Below are positions 8,172-15,523 of a DNA stretch of 35,218 nt, in pieces. Positions within the stretch are counted from its first letter, which is position 1. Every line of letters starts with the position of its first letter. Made by a program: the position numbers and the translations under genes. The notes under the pieces were generated by a model. The model was not told where the DNA came from. It did no database searches and was given only the letters and a program-made list of their open reading frames with translations. This stretch comes from Candidatus Neoruminococcus faecicola (lineage in GTDB: Bacteria > Bacillota > Clostridia > Oscillospirales > Ruminococcaceae): the NCBI GenBank assembly GCA_904398325.1, contig CAJFPC010000081.1, forward strand, positions 1-35,218, in the 5' to 3' direction.

Positions 8172-10072
8172 TGCCGATGCGCCGTGCCATGCCGGGCAAG
8201 CGGATGAGCTTCCGCCAGATGGCCCCGATTTTAAAGCGTGTGCTGGGCTACATGCTTCATAATTATAAATTCTCTTTCTTTATGGTGGTGGTGTGCATCC
8301 TGGGTTCTGCGCTGGCCACCCTGCGGGGCACCCTGTTTATGCAGAGCCTGATCGATGATTACATCCAGCCGCTGACCCAGAGCGCCAACCCGGATTTTTC
8401 CGCTCTGGCGGGCGCTCTGCTTTCCGTCGCAGCCACTTATGTGGTCGGAATCCTGTGCGCCTATGCCTATAACCGCATTATGGTCAATGTCAGCCAGGGC
8501 ACCATGCGCAATCTGCGCACCGAGCTGTTCGAGCATATGGAGTCCCTGCCCATCCGCTATTTTGACACCCATGCCCATGGGGATATCATGTCCGTCTATA
8601 CCAACGATGTGGATACCCTGCGCCAGCTGATGAGCCAGAGTATCCCGCAGGTCATCAACTCTTCGGTGACCATCCTCACCTCCTTTATCAGCATGCTGGT
8701 GCTGGATATCCCTCTGACGCTGGTCACCCTGGCCATGATCGGCCTGATGATGCTGGTCACCTCTAAAATCGCATCCAAATCCGCGGTGCATTTCTCCCGC
8801 CAGCAGAAGGATCTGGGCACCGTCAACGGCTATATTGAGGAAATGATGGACGGCCAGAAGGTGGTCAAGGTCTTCTGCCATGAAGAAGAAAGCCTGGAGC
8901 AGTTCCGCAGGCTCAATGACGAATTGCGGGACAGCGCCGACAAAGCCAACACCTTCGCCAACATCAGCATGCCGGTCAACGCCAACCTGGGCAACATCAG
9001 CTATGTGCTGTGCGCCGTGATCGGCGCCATCCTGGCGCTTAACGGCTATCTGGGGCTCACACTGGGCACCCTGGTCTCCTTCCTGACGCTCAACCGCAAT
9101 TCCACCCAGCCGGTCAGCCAGATCAGCCAGCAGCTCAACAGCATCGTCATGGCTATGGCCGGCGCCCAGCGAATTTTCAACCTGATGGATGAATCGCCGG
9201 AAGAGGACGACGGCTTTGTGACGCTGGTAAACGCCAAGGAGGACCGGGACGGCAACCTCACCGAGACCGAAGAACGCACCAACGTATGGGCCTGGAAAAA
9301 GCCGGAACAGGACGGCTCCTTCTCCTACACCAGGCTGGAAGGCGACGTGGTGTTCGACCATGTGGATTTCGGCTATGAGGAGGGCAAAACCGTCCTGCAC
9401 GACATCCAGCTGTTCGCCAAGCCCGGCCAGAAGATCGCCTTTGTCGGCTCCACCGGCGCGGGCAAAACCACCATCACCAACTTAATCAACCGCTTCTATG
9501 ATATCTCCGACGGCAAAATCCGCTACGACGGCATTGATATCAACAAGATCAAAAAAGACGACCTGCGCCGCAGCCTGGGCATCGTGCTGCAGGATACCCA
9601 CCTGTTTACCGGCACCGTTATGGAAAATATCCGCTACGGCCGCCTGGTCGCCACCGACGAAGAATGCATGGCCGCCGCCGAGCTGGCCAATGCGGATGGC
9701 TTTATCCGCCGCCTGCCGGAGGGCTATCAGACGGTGCTCACCGGCGACGGGGGCAACCTTTCCCAGGGGCAGCGCCAGCTGCTGGCTATCGCCCGGGCCG
9801 CTGTGGCCGACCCGCCGGTGCTGATTTTGGATGAGGCCACCTCCTCCATCGACACCCGCACCGAATCCCTGGTGCAGGAGGGCATGGACGCCCTGATGAC
9901 CGGCCGGACCACCTTTGTCATCGCCCACCGGCTCTCGACGGTGAAAAACTCCGACTGCATCATGGTGCTGGAGCAGGGCCGCATCATCGAGCGCGGCACC
10001 CACGACCAGCTGATTGCGGAAAAAGGCCGCTACTATCAGCTGTACACCGGCAACGCCATCGGCGGGGAATAA
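8171..10072 (+). CDS. ABC exporter half-transporter, catalytic-site subunit
   Basis: Partner of the preceding gene (633 residues) with six membrane helices (about 30-325) and an ATPase domain. Between them lies an inserted hydrophilic stretch near 345-395 (about 45 residues, rich in E/D/T/N). Walker A is GSTGAGKTT near 427-435, Walker B ILDEATSSID keeps the catalytic Glu, and the H-loop VIAHRLSTV keeps its His. Its signature is LSQGQRQ rather than LSGGQ, which fits a heterodimer in which this signature faces the partner's degenerate ATP site. Export through the plasma membrane is inferred. A strong terminator follows. Confidence 0.93.
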   Translation: MPMRRAMPGKRMSFRQMAPILKRVLGYMLHNYKFSFFMVVVCILGSALATLRGTLFMQSLIDDYIQPLTQSANPDFSALAGALLSVAATYVVGILCAYAYNRIMVNVSQGTMRNLRTELFEHMESLPIRYFDTHAHGDIMSVYTNDVDTLRQLMSQSIPQVINSSVTILTSFISMLVLDIPLTLVTLAMIGLMMLVTSKIASKSAVHFSRQQKDLGTVNGYIEEMMDGQKVVKVFCHEEESLEQFRRLNDELRDSADKANTFANISMPVNANLGNISYVLCAVIGAILALNGYLGLTLGTLVSFLTLNRNSTQPVSQISQQLNSIVMAMAGAQRIFNLMDESPEEDDGFVTLVNAKEDRDGNLTETEERTNVWAWKKPEQDGSFSYTRLEGDVVFDHVDFGYEEGKTVLHDIQLFAKPGQKIAFVGSTGAGKTTITNLINRFYDISDGKIRYDGIDINKIKKDDLRRSLGIVLQDTHLFTGTVMENIRYGRLVATDEECMAAAELANADGFIRRLPEGYQTVLTGDGGNLSQGQRQLLAIARAAVADPPVLILDEATSSIDTRTESLVQEGMDALMTGRTTFVIAHRLSTVKNSDCIMVLEQGRIIERGTHDQLIAEKGRYYQLYTGNAIGGE

Positions 10073-10088
10073 TCCCGGACACAAAACG

Positions 10089-10127
10089 AAAGCGCAGAGG
10101 AAGCCGATTGCTTCCCCTGCGCTTTTT
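10089..10127 (+). terminator. Terminator between the convergent exporter and reductase genes
   Basis: A 16-bp stem with one mismatch (10089-10104 with 10110-10125; core AGCGCAG/CTGCGCT), a 5-nt loop and a T-run. A weaker A-rich 5' flank may let it serve the minus strand as well. Confidence 0.85.
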
Positions 10128-10160
10128 ATTTGCGATGGCTTTTCGCCTCTCCCCCGCCTG

Positions 10161-11201
10161 TCAGCGGGCCGCCCCGTAGGCAAGCGGGGACTGCTCCAAA
10201 AAGGCGAGATAATCCCGGTAATTTTCCTTCAGCAGGCTGGGCGTATCCAGCTGATAAGGGCAGTGATCCGCACAGTGGCGGCAGCCGATGCACTGGGTGA
10301 TGAGCTTCATCTTCTCCTGCCAGGCGGGAGAAAGATACTCCTGCACCGGGGCCCGCCGCAGCAGCAGGGACATCCGCGCCGCGTTAGGGATTTCAATCCC
10401 CGCCGGGCAGGGCAGGCAGTAGCCGCATCCCCGGCAGAAGTTGCCCTGGAGCTGCTCCTTATCCCGCTGGATGATTTTTAAAATATCGCCGGAAAGCCGG
10501 GGCTGCAGATCAGAAAAGGAGATAAACTGCTCCAGCTCGCTTTCCCGCTGGATGCCCCAGATAGGCACCGCGTGGTCAAAGGCCATCATAAACGCATACG
10601 CCGCCGCCGGGGAGGAAACCAGCCCGCCCGCCAGAGCTTTCATGGCGATGAAGCCCATATTGGCGCGCTTGCAATCCCGCACCAGCTGGATTTCCCGATC
10701 GTCCGCCAGATAGCTGAAGGGGTATTGCAGCGTATCATAAAGGCCGGAGCGGATAATCTCCTGCGCCACGGCCAGGCGGTGGGTGGTGATGCCGATAAAG
10801 CGGATCTTGCCCTGCTGCTTTGCCTCCAGCATGGCCTCGTACAGGCCGGTGCCGTCCCCCGGGCGGGGGCAGAAGGAGACATTGTGGAATTGGTACAAAT
10901 CCACATAATCGGTGCGCAGCATGGTCAGGCTCTCTTCCAGATCCCGGAAAAACTCCTCCCGGTTGGAGGCCTTGGTCTTGGTGGCAATCAGCAGCATATG
11001 GCGCTGGTCGTTGAGGGCGTAGCCGATTTTCTCTTCGCTGTCGGTGTAAATGCGGGAAGTATCGAAAAAATTGAACCCGTTGGCGTAAGCCCTGCGCAGC
11101 AGCCGGCGGGCGGACTGAAAGTCAATCCGCTGAATCGGCAGCGCGCCGAAGCCGTTTTTGTTGACCTTAAGGCCGGTTCTGCCCAAGATAATATGTTCCA
11201 A
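10161..11201 (-). CDS. Aldo/keto reductase with C-terminal 4Fe-4S ferredoxin-like domain
   Basis: 346 residues. The TIM-barrel reductase domain (about 1-250) shows the AKR Asp/Tyr pair in FFDTSRIYTDSEEKIG, a Lys in ATKTKA and LYQFHNVS. The tail (about 255-335) carries two Cys clusters, CRGCGYCLPCP and CIGCRHCADHCP, typical of AKRs with a ferredoxin-type extension. It probably performs electron-linked reduction or oxidation of a carbonyl/alcohol in the cytosol; the substrate is unknown. The frame is open to 11264, but TTG 11201 has GGAGG 9 nt upstream and starts at the conserved LEHIILGRTGLKV. It stands alone between convergent and divergent neighbours. Confidence 0.9.
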   Translation of the reverse strand: MEHIILGRTGLKVNKNGFGALPIQRIDFQSARRLLRRAYANGFNFFDTSRIYTDSEEKIGYALNDQRHMLLIATKTKASNREEFFRDLEESLTMLRTDYVDLYQFHNVSFCPRPGDGTGLYEAMLEAKQQGKIRFIGITTHRLAVAQEIIRSGLYDTLQYPFSYLADDREIQLVRDCKRANMGFIAMKALAGGLVSSPAAAYAFMMAFDHAVPIWGIQRESELEQFISFSDLQPRLSGDILKIIQRDKEQLQGNFCRGCGYCLPCPAGIEIPNAARMSLLLRRAPVQEYLSPAWQEKMKLITQCIGCRHCADHCPYQLDTPSLLKENYRDYLAFLEQSPLAYGAAR

Positions 11202-11225
11202 TCCTGCGTTCCTCCATTTGAATGC

Positions 11226-11312
11226 CAGCCCCCAAGGCGGGCTGTTTTGTGACTTTCTTCTCAAATTTTGCCATAGATATGCAATTTTTTATGCATTTCC
11301 GTCACTATTATA
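11226..11312 (-). promoter_or_regulatory. Extended -10 promoter and leader hairpin for the reductase
   Basis: On the minus strand TGATATAAT (extended -10; TATAAT at 11312-11307) lacks a good -35. A hairpin with 6-bp arms, CAGCCC/GGGCTG (11226-11231 with 11239-11244), lies in the presumed leader, about 10 nt upstream of the ribosome site. Confidence 0.45.
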
Positions 11313-11470
11313 TCATATTTTGCGCCGCCGTAAGGTTTTTTCATAAAGTTTGGAAGATATTACAAAATCCCCTGCCCTGTTTTATGACATCATTCCAAAG
11401 ACAGCTTTCCAGGTATGAGTCGCAGAAAAAGAACCATACTAACAACACGATCATAGAAAGGAGCGATTTG

Positions 11471-11674
11471 ATGGGGCGCAACTATCCCAATTCCAAAGCA
11501 TTTGACCACCAGAGCGCCGACTGGGAGGACACCTTTGAAGTGGCCAGCGCAACGGAATGCACCGGCCTTGTGCCGGCAGCACCTGCCAGCCGCGCCGAGG
11601 ACCGGTCTTACCGTCAGCTGTATCCGCAGCCGCTCTCGGTCAAAAAAGCCAGGAGGAAAAAGGACCCGCAGTAA
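11471..11674 (+). CDS. Small conserved-looking protein of unknown function (67 aa)
   Basis: A hydrophilic 67-residue protein starting MGRNYPNSKAFDHQSADWED, with a middle segment FEVASATECTGLVPA and a Lys/Arg-rich end. AAAGGAG lies 7 nt before ATG 11471, and a hairpin terminator follows. There is no signal peptide or membrane helix. The patterned NSKAF...ADWE...ATECTGL core gives me the impression of a small uncharacterised protein shared among Clostridia, but I cannot name a family. The single Cys in ECTGL could be functional. It does not overlap other supported genes. Confidence 0.72.
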   Translation: MGRNYPNSKAFDHQSADWEDTFEVASATECTGLVPAAPASRAEDRSYRQLYPQPLSVKKARRKKDPQ

Positions 11675-11683
11675 GCTTCCCCA

Positions 11684-11712
11684 ACGCCTGCCGGTGCAGG
11701 CGTACATATTTT
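11684..11712 (+). terminator. Terminator after the 67-aa gene
   Basis: A perfect 8-bp stem ACGCCTGC/GCAGGCGT with loop CGGT (11684-11703), then ACATATTTTT. The T-run starts 5 nt from the stem, so termination may be partial. Confidence 0.65.
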
Positions 11713-11736
11713 TACTGTAGATTTTTTCTGAAAGTA

Positions 11737-11745
11737 TGCTATAAT
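11737..11745 (+). promoter_or_regulatory. Extended -10 promoter of the 115-aa gene
   Basis: TGCTATAAT is a consensus extended -10 (TATAAT 11740-11745) with no clear -35. An 80-nt leader follows, containing a hairpin with CCTGCCG/CGGCAGG arms. Confidence 0.6.
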
Positions 11746-11833
11746 ATGTTTTATGAGCTGCCTGCCGCCGTCTGGCCGGCAGGGCCAGGGATGAAATTTT
11801 GCGACAGCCGCAAATTAAAGGACGTGAAACAAC

Positions 11834-12181
11834 ATGGCTGAAAATAAGCTTTCCATCAACGAAGTATCGGTGATGCTCACCTCGATCAACCTGTTTTTGA
11901 GCAACGGCGTCACCGGCCTGGATGAAAAGACCAAAAAGGTCTGCGATAATATCGCCCGTTCCATCAAGGCCAAAATCGAACAGAAAAACCTGATCTTCAC
12001 CCCCAACGAGGTGCGGGTGCTGTACATCGCGGTCAAGTGCTTCCGCAACCTGATTATCCAGAAGAAAAAGCCGGAAGATTCCCAGCAGACCCAGATGCGC
12101 GCCACCGAGCATATCGCCACCTGCAGCGGGCTGCTCTTCCTCTTTGAACAGCAGCTCAAAGAGGCCGGCCTGCAGATGTAA
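11834..12181 (+). CDS. Hypothetical helical protein (115 aa)
   Basis: I do not recognise this family. The 115-residue product is mostly predicted helix, moderately basic, with no signal peptide or membrane segment. It has a repeated Leu/Ile pattern (INEVSVMLTSINLFL, DNIARSIKAKI, EVRVLYIAVKCFRNLII), then a polar Lys/Gln stretch and a final helix with Cys, CSGLLFLFEQQL. AAAGGA lies 11 nt before ATG 11834. It has its own extended -10 promoter and a strong terminator. Codon use and GC content match its neighbours, so it looks native. Confidence 0.75.
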   Translation: MAENKLSINEVSVMLTSINLFLSNGVTGLDEKTKKVCDNIARSIKAKIEQKNLIFTPNEVRVLYIAVKCFRNLIIQKKKPEDSQQTQMRATEHIATCSGLLFLFEQQLKEAGLQM

Positions 12182-12208
12182 GCGGCCGCCGAAAGCAAAA
12201 AAATGCAA

Positions 12209-12239
12209 AAAAACAGGAGGGGTCTCCCCTCCTGTTTTT
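12209..12239 (+). terminator. Bidirectional terminator between the 115-aa gene and mazF
   Basis: A 14-bp stem (12209-12222 with 12226-12239; core ACAGGAGGGG/CCCCTCCTGT) with loop TCT. It has an A-run on the 5' side and a T-run on the 3' side, so it can end both convergent transcripts. Confidence 0.92.
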
Positions 12240-12252
12240 TGTTGTGCCAGGC

Positions 12253-12615
12253 TTATGTAGCCTGGTGATAGCCGGAATTTAAACCGAAACTGATAGAAAG
12301 CGCCTGATCCACCGCACCCATCTCCCGGCTGCCGAGGGTGCCCATTTTTTCCTTCAGCCGTTTTTTATCAATGGTGCGCACCTGCTCCAGCAGCACGATG
12401 GAATCCCTGGTGAGCCCGCAGCTCTGCGACAGCTCAATGTGGGTGGGCAGCTTGTTTTTATCCTTCTGGCTGGTGATGGCCGCGGCAATCACCGTGGGGC
12501 TGTGGCGGTTGCCCACATCGTTCTGCACGATCAGGACCGGGCGGATACCGCCCTGTTCTGAGCCCACCACCGGGCTTAAGTCAGCATAGTAGATATCTCC
12601 GCGCCGAATGCTCAT
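12253..12615 (-). CDS. mazF: MazF/EndoA-type mRNA endoribonuclease
   Basis: A 120-residue PemK/MazF-family toxin very like Bacillus EndoA (NdoA): [50 protein letters not shown]. The Arg in GGIRPV and the Thr in AAITSQ occupy the catalytic positions. The enzyme cuts single-stranded mRNA at short motifs and is normally held by an antitoxin encoded just upstream. Here the upstream 250 nt contain no antitoxin-sized frame. ATG 12615 aligns with the family start; a GTG at 12624 has its GGAG only 1 nt away. It follows acpS, nnrE and a lipoprotein gene, as ndoA follows acpS and alr in Bacillus. Confidence 0.92.
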   Translation of the reverse strand: MSIRRGDIYYADLSPVVGSEQGGIRPVLIVQNDVGNRHSPTVIAAAITSQKDKNKLPTHIELSQSCGLTRDSIVLLEQVRTIDKKRLKEKMGTLGSREMGAVDQALSISFGLNSGYHQAT

Positions 12616-12867
12616 CTCAATCACGCTCCGTCATATTGTTGTATTCCTAGTTTGGACAAATTCCTCCGTTTTAATCATCAGGCCCCATTGCCATACTATG
12701 AAAAAGCCGCCCCGTTGTTTGGCGGTCCTTGTTCCGGCGGCTCGGCCCCAGGCCTGAAACAGACCCTGCGGGGGAAGTTTACCGCCCGAAAACGCCGCTG
12801 CCGCTGAAGAAAAAATTTTTTCTCCCAAAAGAAAAAGCCGCCGGAAACCGGCGGCAGCCCTGCGGCG
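12616..12867 (-). other. Non-coding gap between the lipoprotein gene and mazF
   Basis: It holds the lipoprotein terminator (next entry). A second weaker hairpin has 7-bp arms AGCCGCC/GGCGGCT and a U-run at 12706-12702. An orphan GGAGG at about 12664 is followed only by 12-15-codon frames. There is no antitoxin or alanine racemase gene and no convincing promoter, so how mazF is transcribed is unclear. Confidence 0.6.
12831..12855 (-). terminator. Terminator after the acpS-nnrE-lipoprotein genes
   Basis: On the minus strand GCCGCCGG-TTT-CCGGCGGC (8-bp perfect stem, 12855-12837) is followed by TTTTTC. It should separate mazF from the upstream genes. Confidence 0.87.
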
Positions 12868-13389
12868 CTAGGAAGACGCCTGCGGGAAAGTAAACTGAAT
12901 CCAGGCCTCCTGCTCCGGGAATTCCAGACGCTGGGGCAGGCAGCTTTCGCTGTCGGCAGTAATGCGGTAATCCCCCCAGGCGCTGGGCCCCTCGCAGAGA
13001 AAGACCCCTGCCTCTTCCCCCCGGCGGGACTGGCCCTCCTCCTCCATGCGGGCGAACACATCCATCATCTGGTAGAGCAGCATCCCCACCGACCGGGTGG
13101 GCAGCGTGGAGCTGCTGCCGGCAATGGAGACCTCCTCCAGCTCGATCACCAGGCCGTCGGGGTTGCCATAGCCCTGCAGCTGGGCGAGCGTCTCCGGCTC
13201 CGTCAAGGTGAAGGTGAAGGTGCCGTCCCCCTGGATCTTGATCTGCCCGGCGGTCTCAAAATCCTCCACCGCCGCCTGAAACCCGGCGGAAAACGCCGAC
13301 ACGGGCGTTTTTTCCACCACGCTGCTGTCCTTTCCACATCCTGAGCACAGGGCCGCCGCCAGGGCAAGCCCGATCACCGCACGCTTCAA
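12868..13389 (-). CDS. Secreted lipoprotein of unknown function
   Basis: 173 residues with a lipoprotein signal: MKR, a hydrophobic core and lipobox LCSGC (Cys18 would be lipidated), so it is anchored outside the membrane. The mature part is acidic, with beta-strand-like GQIKIQGDGTFTFTLTEPE and a closing QRLEFPEQEAWIQFTFP, suggesting a LolA/LppX-like sheet. Its position after acpS and nnrE parallels the YdcC/GerS-type lipoproteins of spore formers, so a sporulation or germination role is possible but unproven. The TTG start has AGGAG 7 nt upstream, overlapping the nnrE stop region. Confidence 0.82.
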   Translation of the reverse strand: MKRAVIGLALAAALCSGCGKDSSVVEKTPVSAFSAGFQAAVEDFETAGQIKIQGDGTFTFTLTEPETLAQLQGYGNPDGLVIELEEVSIAGSSSTLPTRSVGMLLYQMMDVFARMEEEGQSRRGEEAGVFLCEGPSAWGDYRITADSESCLPQRLEFPEQEAWIQFTFPQASS

Positions 13390-13399
13390 CCAGTCACTC

Positions 13400-14920
13400 C
13401 TATCGGTCTAAGGTTAAGAAAATCCTGCACAGATATTCCCCCAGGTCGCTGGGCATCATGCCCCGCACCGAGCGCTCCCGGCAGCAGAGATCAGCCGCCC
13501 AGCCATGCAGGTAGGCCCCGCACACCGCGCTCTCAAAGGGCGGGATGCCCTGGGACAGCAGCGAAGCGATGATGCCGCTGAGCACATCCCCGCTGCCCGC
13601 CTTGGCCAGACCGCTGCCCCCCGTGGGGTTGAGCATCACCCGGCCATCCGGGGCCGCCAGGATGGTGTTGTGCCCCTTGAGCAGCAGCGTCACCTGATAA
13701 TGCTGGCTGAACAGCTGTGCCGCTCCCACAGGGTCGCCGGCGATTTGTCCAGCGGTCAGGCCGCTCAGGCGGGACATTTCCCCCAGGTGGGGGGTCAGCA
13801 CAACCCGTCCGGAAGCACCGGATAATATATTTATATCCGCCGCCAGCAGATTTATTCCATCTGCATCCACCAGGATGGGTTTTTCCGTTTGAAGGATCAA
13901 TTCCCGCACCAGGGACTTTAACTCCTCACTCTGCCCCAGGCCGCACCCCAGCAGCACCGCGTCCGCCCGGGCGGCCTTTTCCAGAATCAGGGGCAGGTTC
14001 TCCCGTGCGATGCGCCCCCGTGCATCCGCCGCCAGCGGGCAGAGGACCGTTTCGTGCTGCGCCGCCACCGCCTGCCGGCAGACCTCCGGGACGGAAGCCA
14101 GCGTCACATAGCCGCATCCCGTCCGCAGGGCCGCGCCGGTGGAAAGCAGAGCGGCGCCGATATACTCCTCGCTGCCCACCACCGCCAGCAGCCGGCCGGA
14201 CTGCCCCTTGTGGGCATGGCTGGGCCGCGGGGCGATCCAGCGGGTGAGAAATTCTTCCCCGGTGCGCACCACTTCGCAGGTCAATCCGCTCTTCCAATCC
14301 ACCGAGATGCCGATGGGCGCGGCCACGCACTCGCCGCAGTATTCGCACCCGGGGCGGAACAAAGCCGCGTTTTTGCAGGTGTCGAACATGACCGTCAAAT
14401 CGGCTCGGATGGAGTTTTCCGACACCTCGCCGGTATCCGCCGTCACCCCGGAGGGGATATCCAGGCTGACCACGTAGGCGCCGCTGGCGTTCACCTCCGC
14501 AAACAGCGTCTGCTGGGCCTGGCTCAGGGTGCCGTGAAAGCCGGTGCCAAACACCCCATCCACAATCACTGCGGCCCTGCCCACCTGTTCCAGCGCCTCT
14601 TCCGGCTCCAGCAGGCGCACCTGCTCCGGCAGCATGCCGCGCATCGCGGCGGCATCCGGGGTCACCGGCTCGCCCAGCGGCAGAAAAACCGACACCTCGG
14701 CGCCCAGCTCGCTGAGCAGCCGCGCCGCCACCAGGGCGTCGCCGCCGTTGTTGCCTTTGCCGGCCAGCACCAGCACCGCCTCCCCGGTCACCTTGCGGCG
14801 GGAAAAAATCTGGCTGACCGCCGCGGCGCCAGCGTTGCCCATCATATCCAGGTAGCTCAGCCCGTGACTGTTGGCATTGCGCTCCGCCTGCTTCATCGAT
14901 GCGGTGGAAATCAGTTTCAT
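13400..14920 (-). CDS. nnr: Bifunctional NAD(P)H-hydrate epimerase/dehydratase
   Basis: Repairs hydrated NADH and NADPH. The N-terminal YjeF_N domain (about 1-210) epimerises R- and S-NAD(P)HX, and the C-terminal ribokinase-like domain (about 225-506) dehydrates the S form using ADP. It shows GKGNNGGDALVAARLL (54-69), DIPSGV, HKGQSGRLLAVVGS at the second domain's start, TPHLGEMSRL and the catalytic Asp in GSGDVLSGI. Its length of 506 suits the fused enzyme. ATG 14920 overlaps the acpS stop in ATGA. Confidence 0.96.
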   Translation of the reverse strand: MKLISTASMKQAERNANSHGLSYLDMMGNAGAAAVSQIFSRRKVTGEAVLVLAGKGNNGGDALVAARLLSELGAEVSVFLPLGEPVTPDAAAMRGMLPEQVRLLEPEEALEQVGRAAVIVDGVFGTGFHGTLSQAQQTLFAEVNASGAYVVSLDIPSGVTADTGEVSENSIRADLTVMFDTCKNAALFRPGCEYCGECVAAPIGISVDWKSGLTCEVVRTGEEFLTRWIAPRPSHAHKGQSGRLLAVVGSEEYIGAALLSTGAALRTGCGYVTLASVPEVCRQAVAAQHETVLCPLAADARGRIARENLPLILEKAARADAVLLGCGLGQSEELKSLVRELILQTEKPILVDADGINLLAADINILSGASGRVVLTPHLGEMSRLSGLTAGQIAGDPVGAAQLFSQHYQVTLLLKGHNTILAAPDGRVMLNPTGGSGLAKAGSGDVLSGIIASLLSQGIPPFESAVCGAYLHGWAADLCCRERSVRGMMPSDLGEYLCRIFLTLDR

Positions 14921-15294
14921 GCCTCATCCTCCTCCCATTGGGCCAGCACTACGGCTACAGCCCGGCCGCGGTCATGGCTCAGGCTCACCCGGTAGCGGCC
15001 CCGGCGCAGCCGCTCATCCGGCCCCAGATAGCGCAGCACCGGCCTGCCGGAGGCCTCGCGCAGCACCTCGATTTCACAGAACTTCACCCGGCCGATCTGC
15101 GGCCCCAGCGTCTTGAGGAACGCCTCCTTGGCGGCAAAATTGGCGGCGGCGCTCTGCTGCTGCCGCCGGTGCGCCAGCCCCGCCAGATAGGCCTGTTCCC
15201 CCAAGCTGAACACCCGCCCCAGGAAGCGCGGGTTTTCCAGGCTGCGGGCGATGCGGTCGATCTCGATCAGATCCACGCCGATCTCGGTATGCAA
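14917..15294 (-). CDS. acpS: Holo-[acyl-carrier-protein] synthase
   Basis: Transfers 4'-phosphopantetheine from CoA to the ACP serine (the acpP product at 3686-3913). The 125 residues include the Mg-binding Asp8 in GVDLIEIDRI and Glu57 in NFAAKEAFLKTLG, with RVSLSHDR near the C-terminus. The start is TTG 15294, with GAGGGG 9 nt upstream. It heads the acpS-nnr-lipoprotein cluster. I see no clear promoter in 15295-15430. Confidence 0.96.
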   Translation of the reverse strand: MHTEIGVDLIEIDRIARSLENPRFLGRVFSLGEQAYLAGLAHRRQQQSAAANFAAKEAFLKTLGPQIGRVKFCEIEVLREASGRPVLRYLGPDERLRRGRYRVSLSHDRGRAVAVVLAQWEEDEA

Positions 15295-15429
15295 GTGTCA
15301 TTTCCCCTCTCTGATCCAGCGCTGCCGGGAGGATACCCTTTTCCCGGCAGGATATCTTTATGATACCACGCAAAGCGCTTCTAAGCCAGTCTGTCAGGAA
15401 GAAAATGCCTGCAAAAGTGCAGAAATTCA

Positions 15430-15458
15430 TTTACTTTGCCCCGGTAAAATGATATAGT
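15430..15458 (+). promoter_or_regulatory. Promoter of the paaK-ACT operon
   Basis: TTTACT (-35, 15430-15435), a 17-nt spacer and TATAGT (-10, 15453-15458) preceded by TG, giving an extended -10. It lies 65 nt before the ATG. Confidence 0.68.
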
Positions 15459-15523
15459 ATCCTTGTAGAGCGGACAACGTGCCGCCGTTTTTGAATTTAC
15501 CGTGGAAAGGAAAGATCCCCTTT

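Noticed and set aside
6189-9400. Very long minus-strand frames opposite the ABC exporter
   Set aside because: They are His/Gln/Asp-rich mirror frames of GC-rich coding DNA with no ribosome site; the plus-strand genes have clear motifs.
12640-12700. Short leader peptide upstream of mazF (12-15 codons after GGAGG)
   Set aside because: Start spacing is poor and there is no recognisable attenuation structure.
13926-14927. Gly/Arg-rich frame opposite and beside nnr
   Set aside because: Low-complexity shadow of the nnr gene in another frame.
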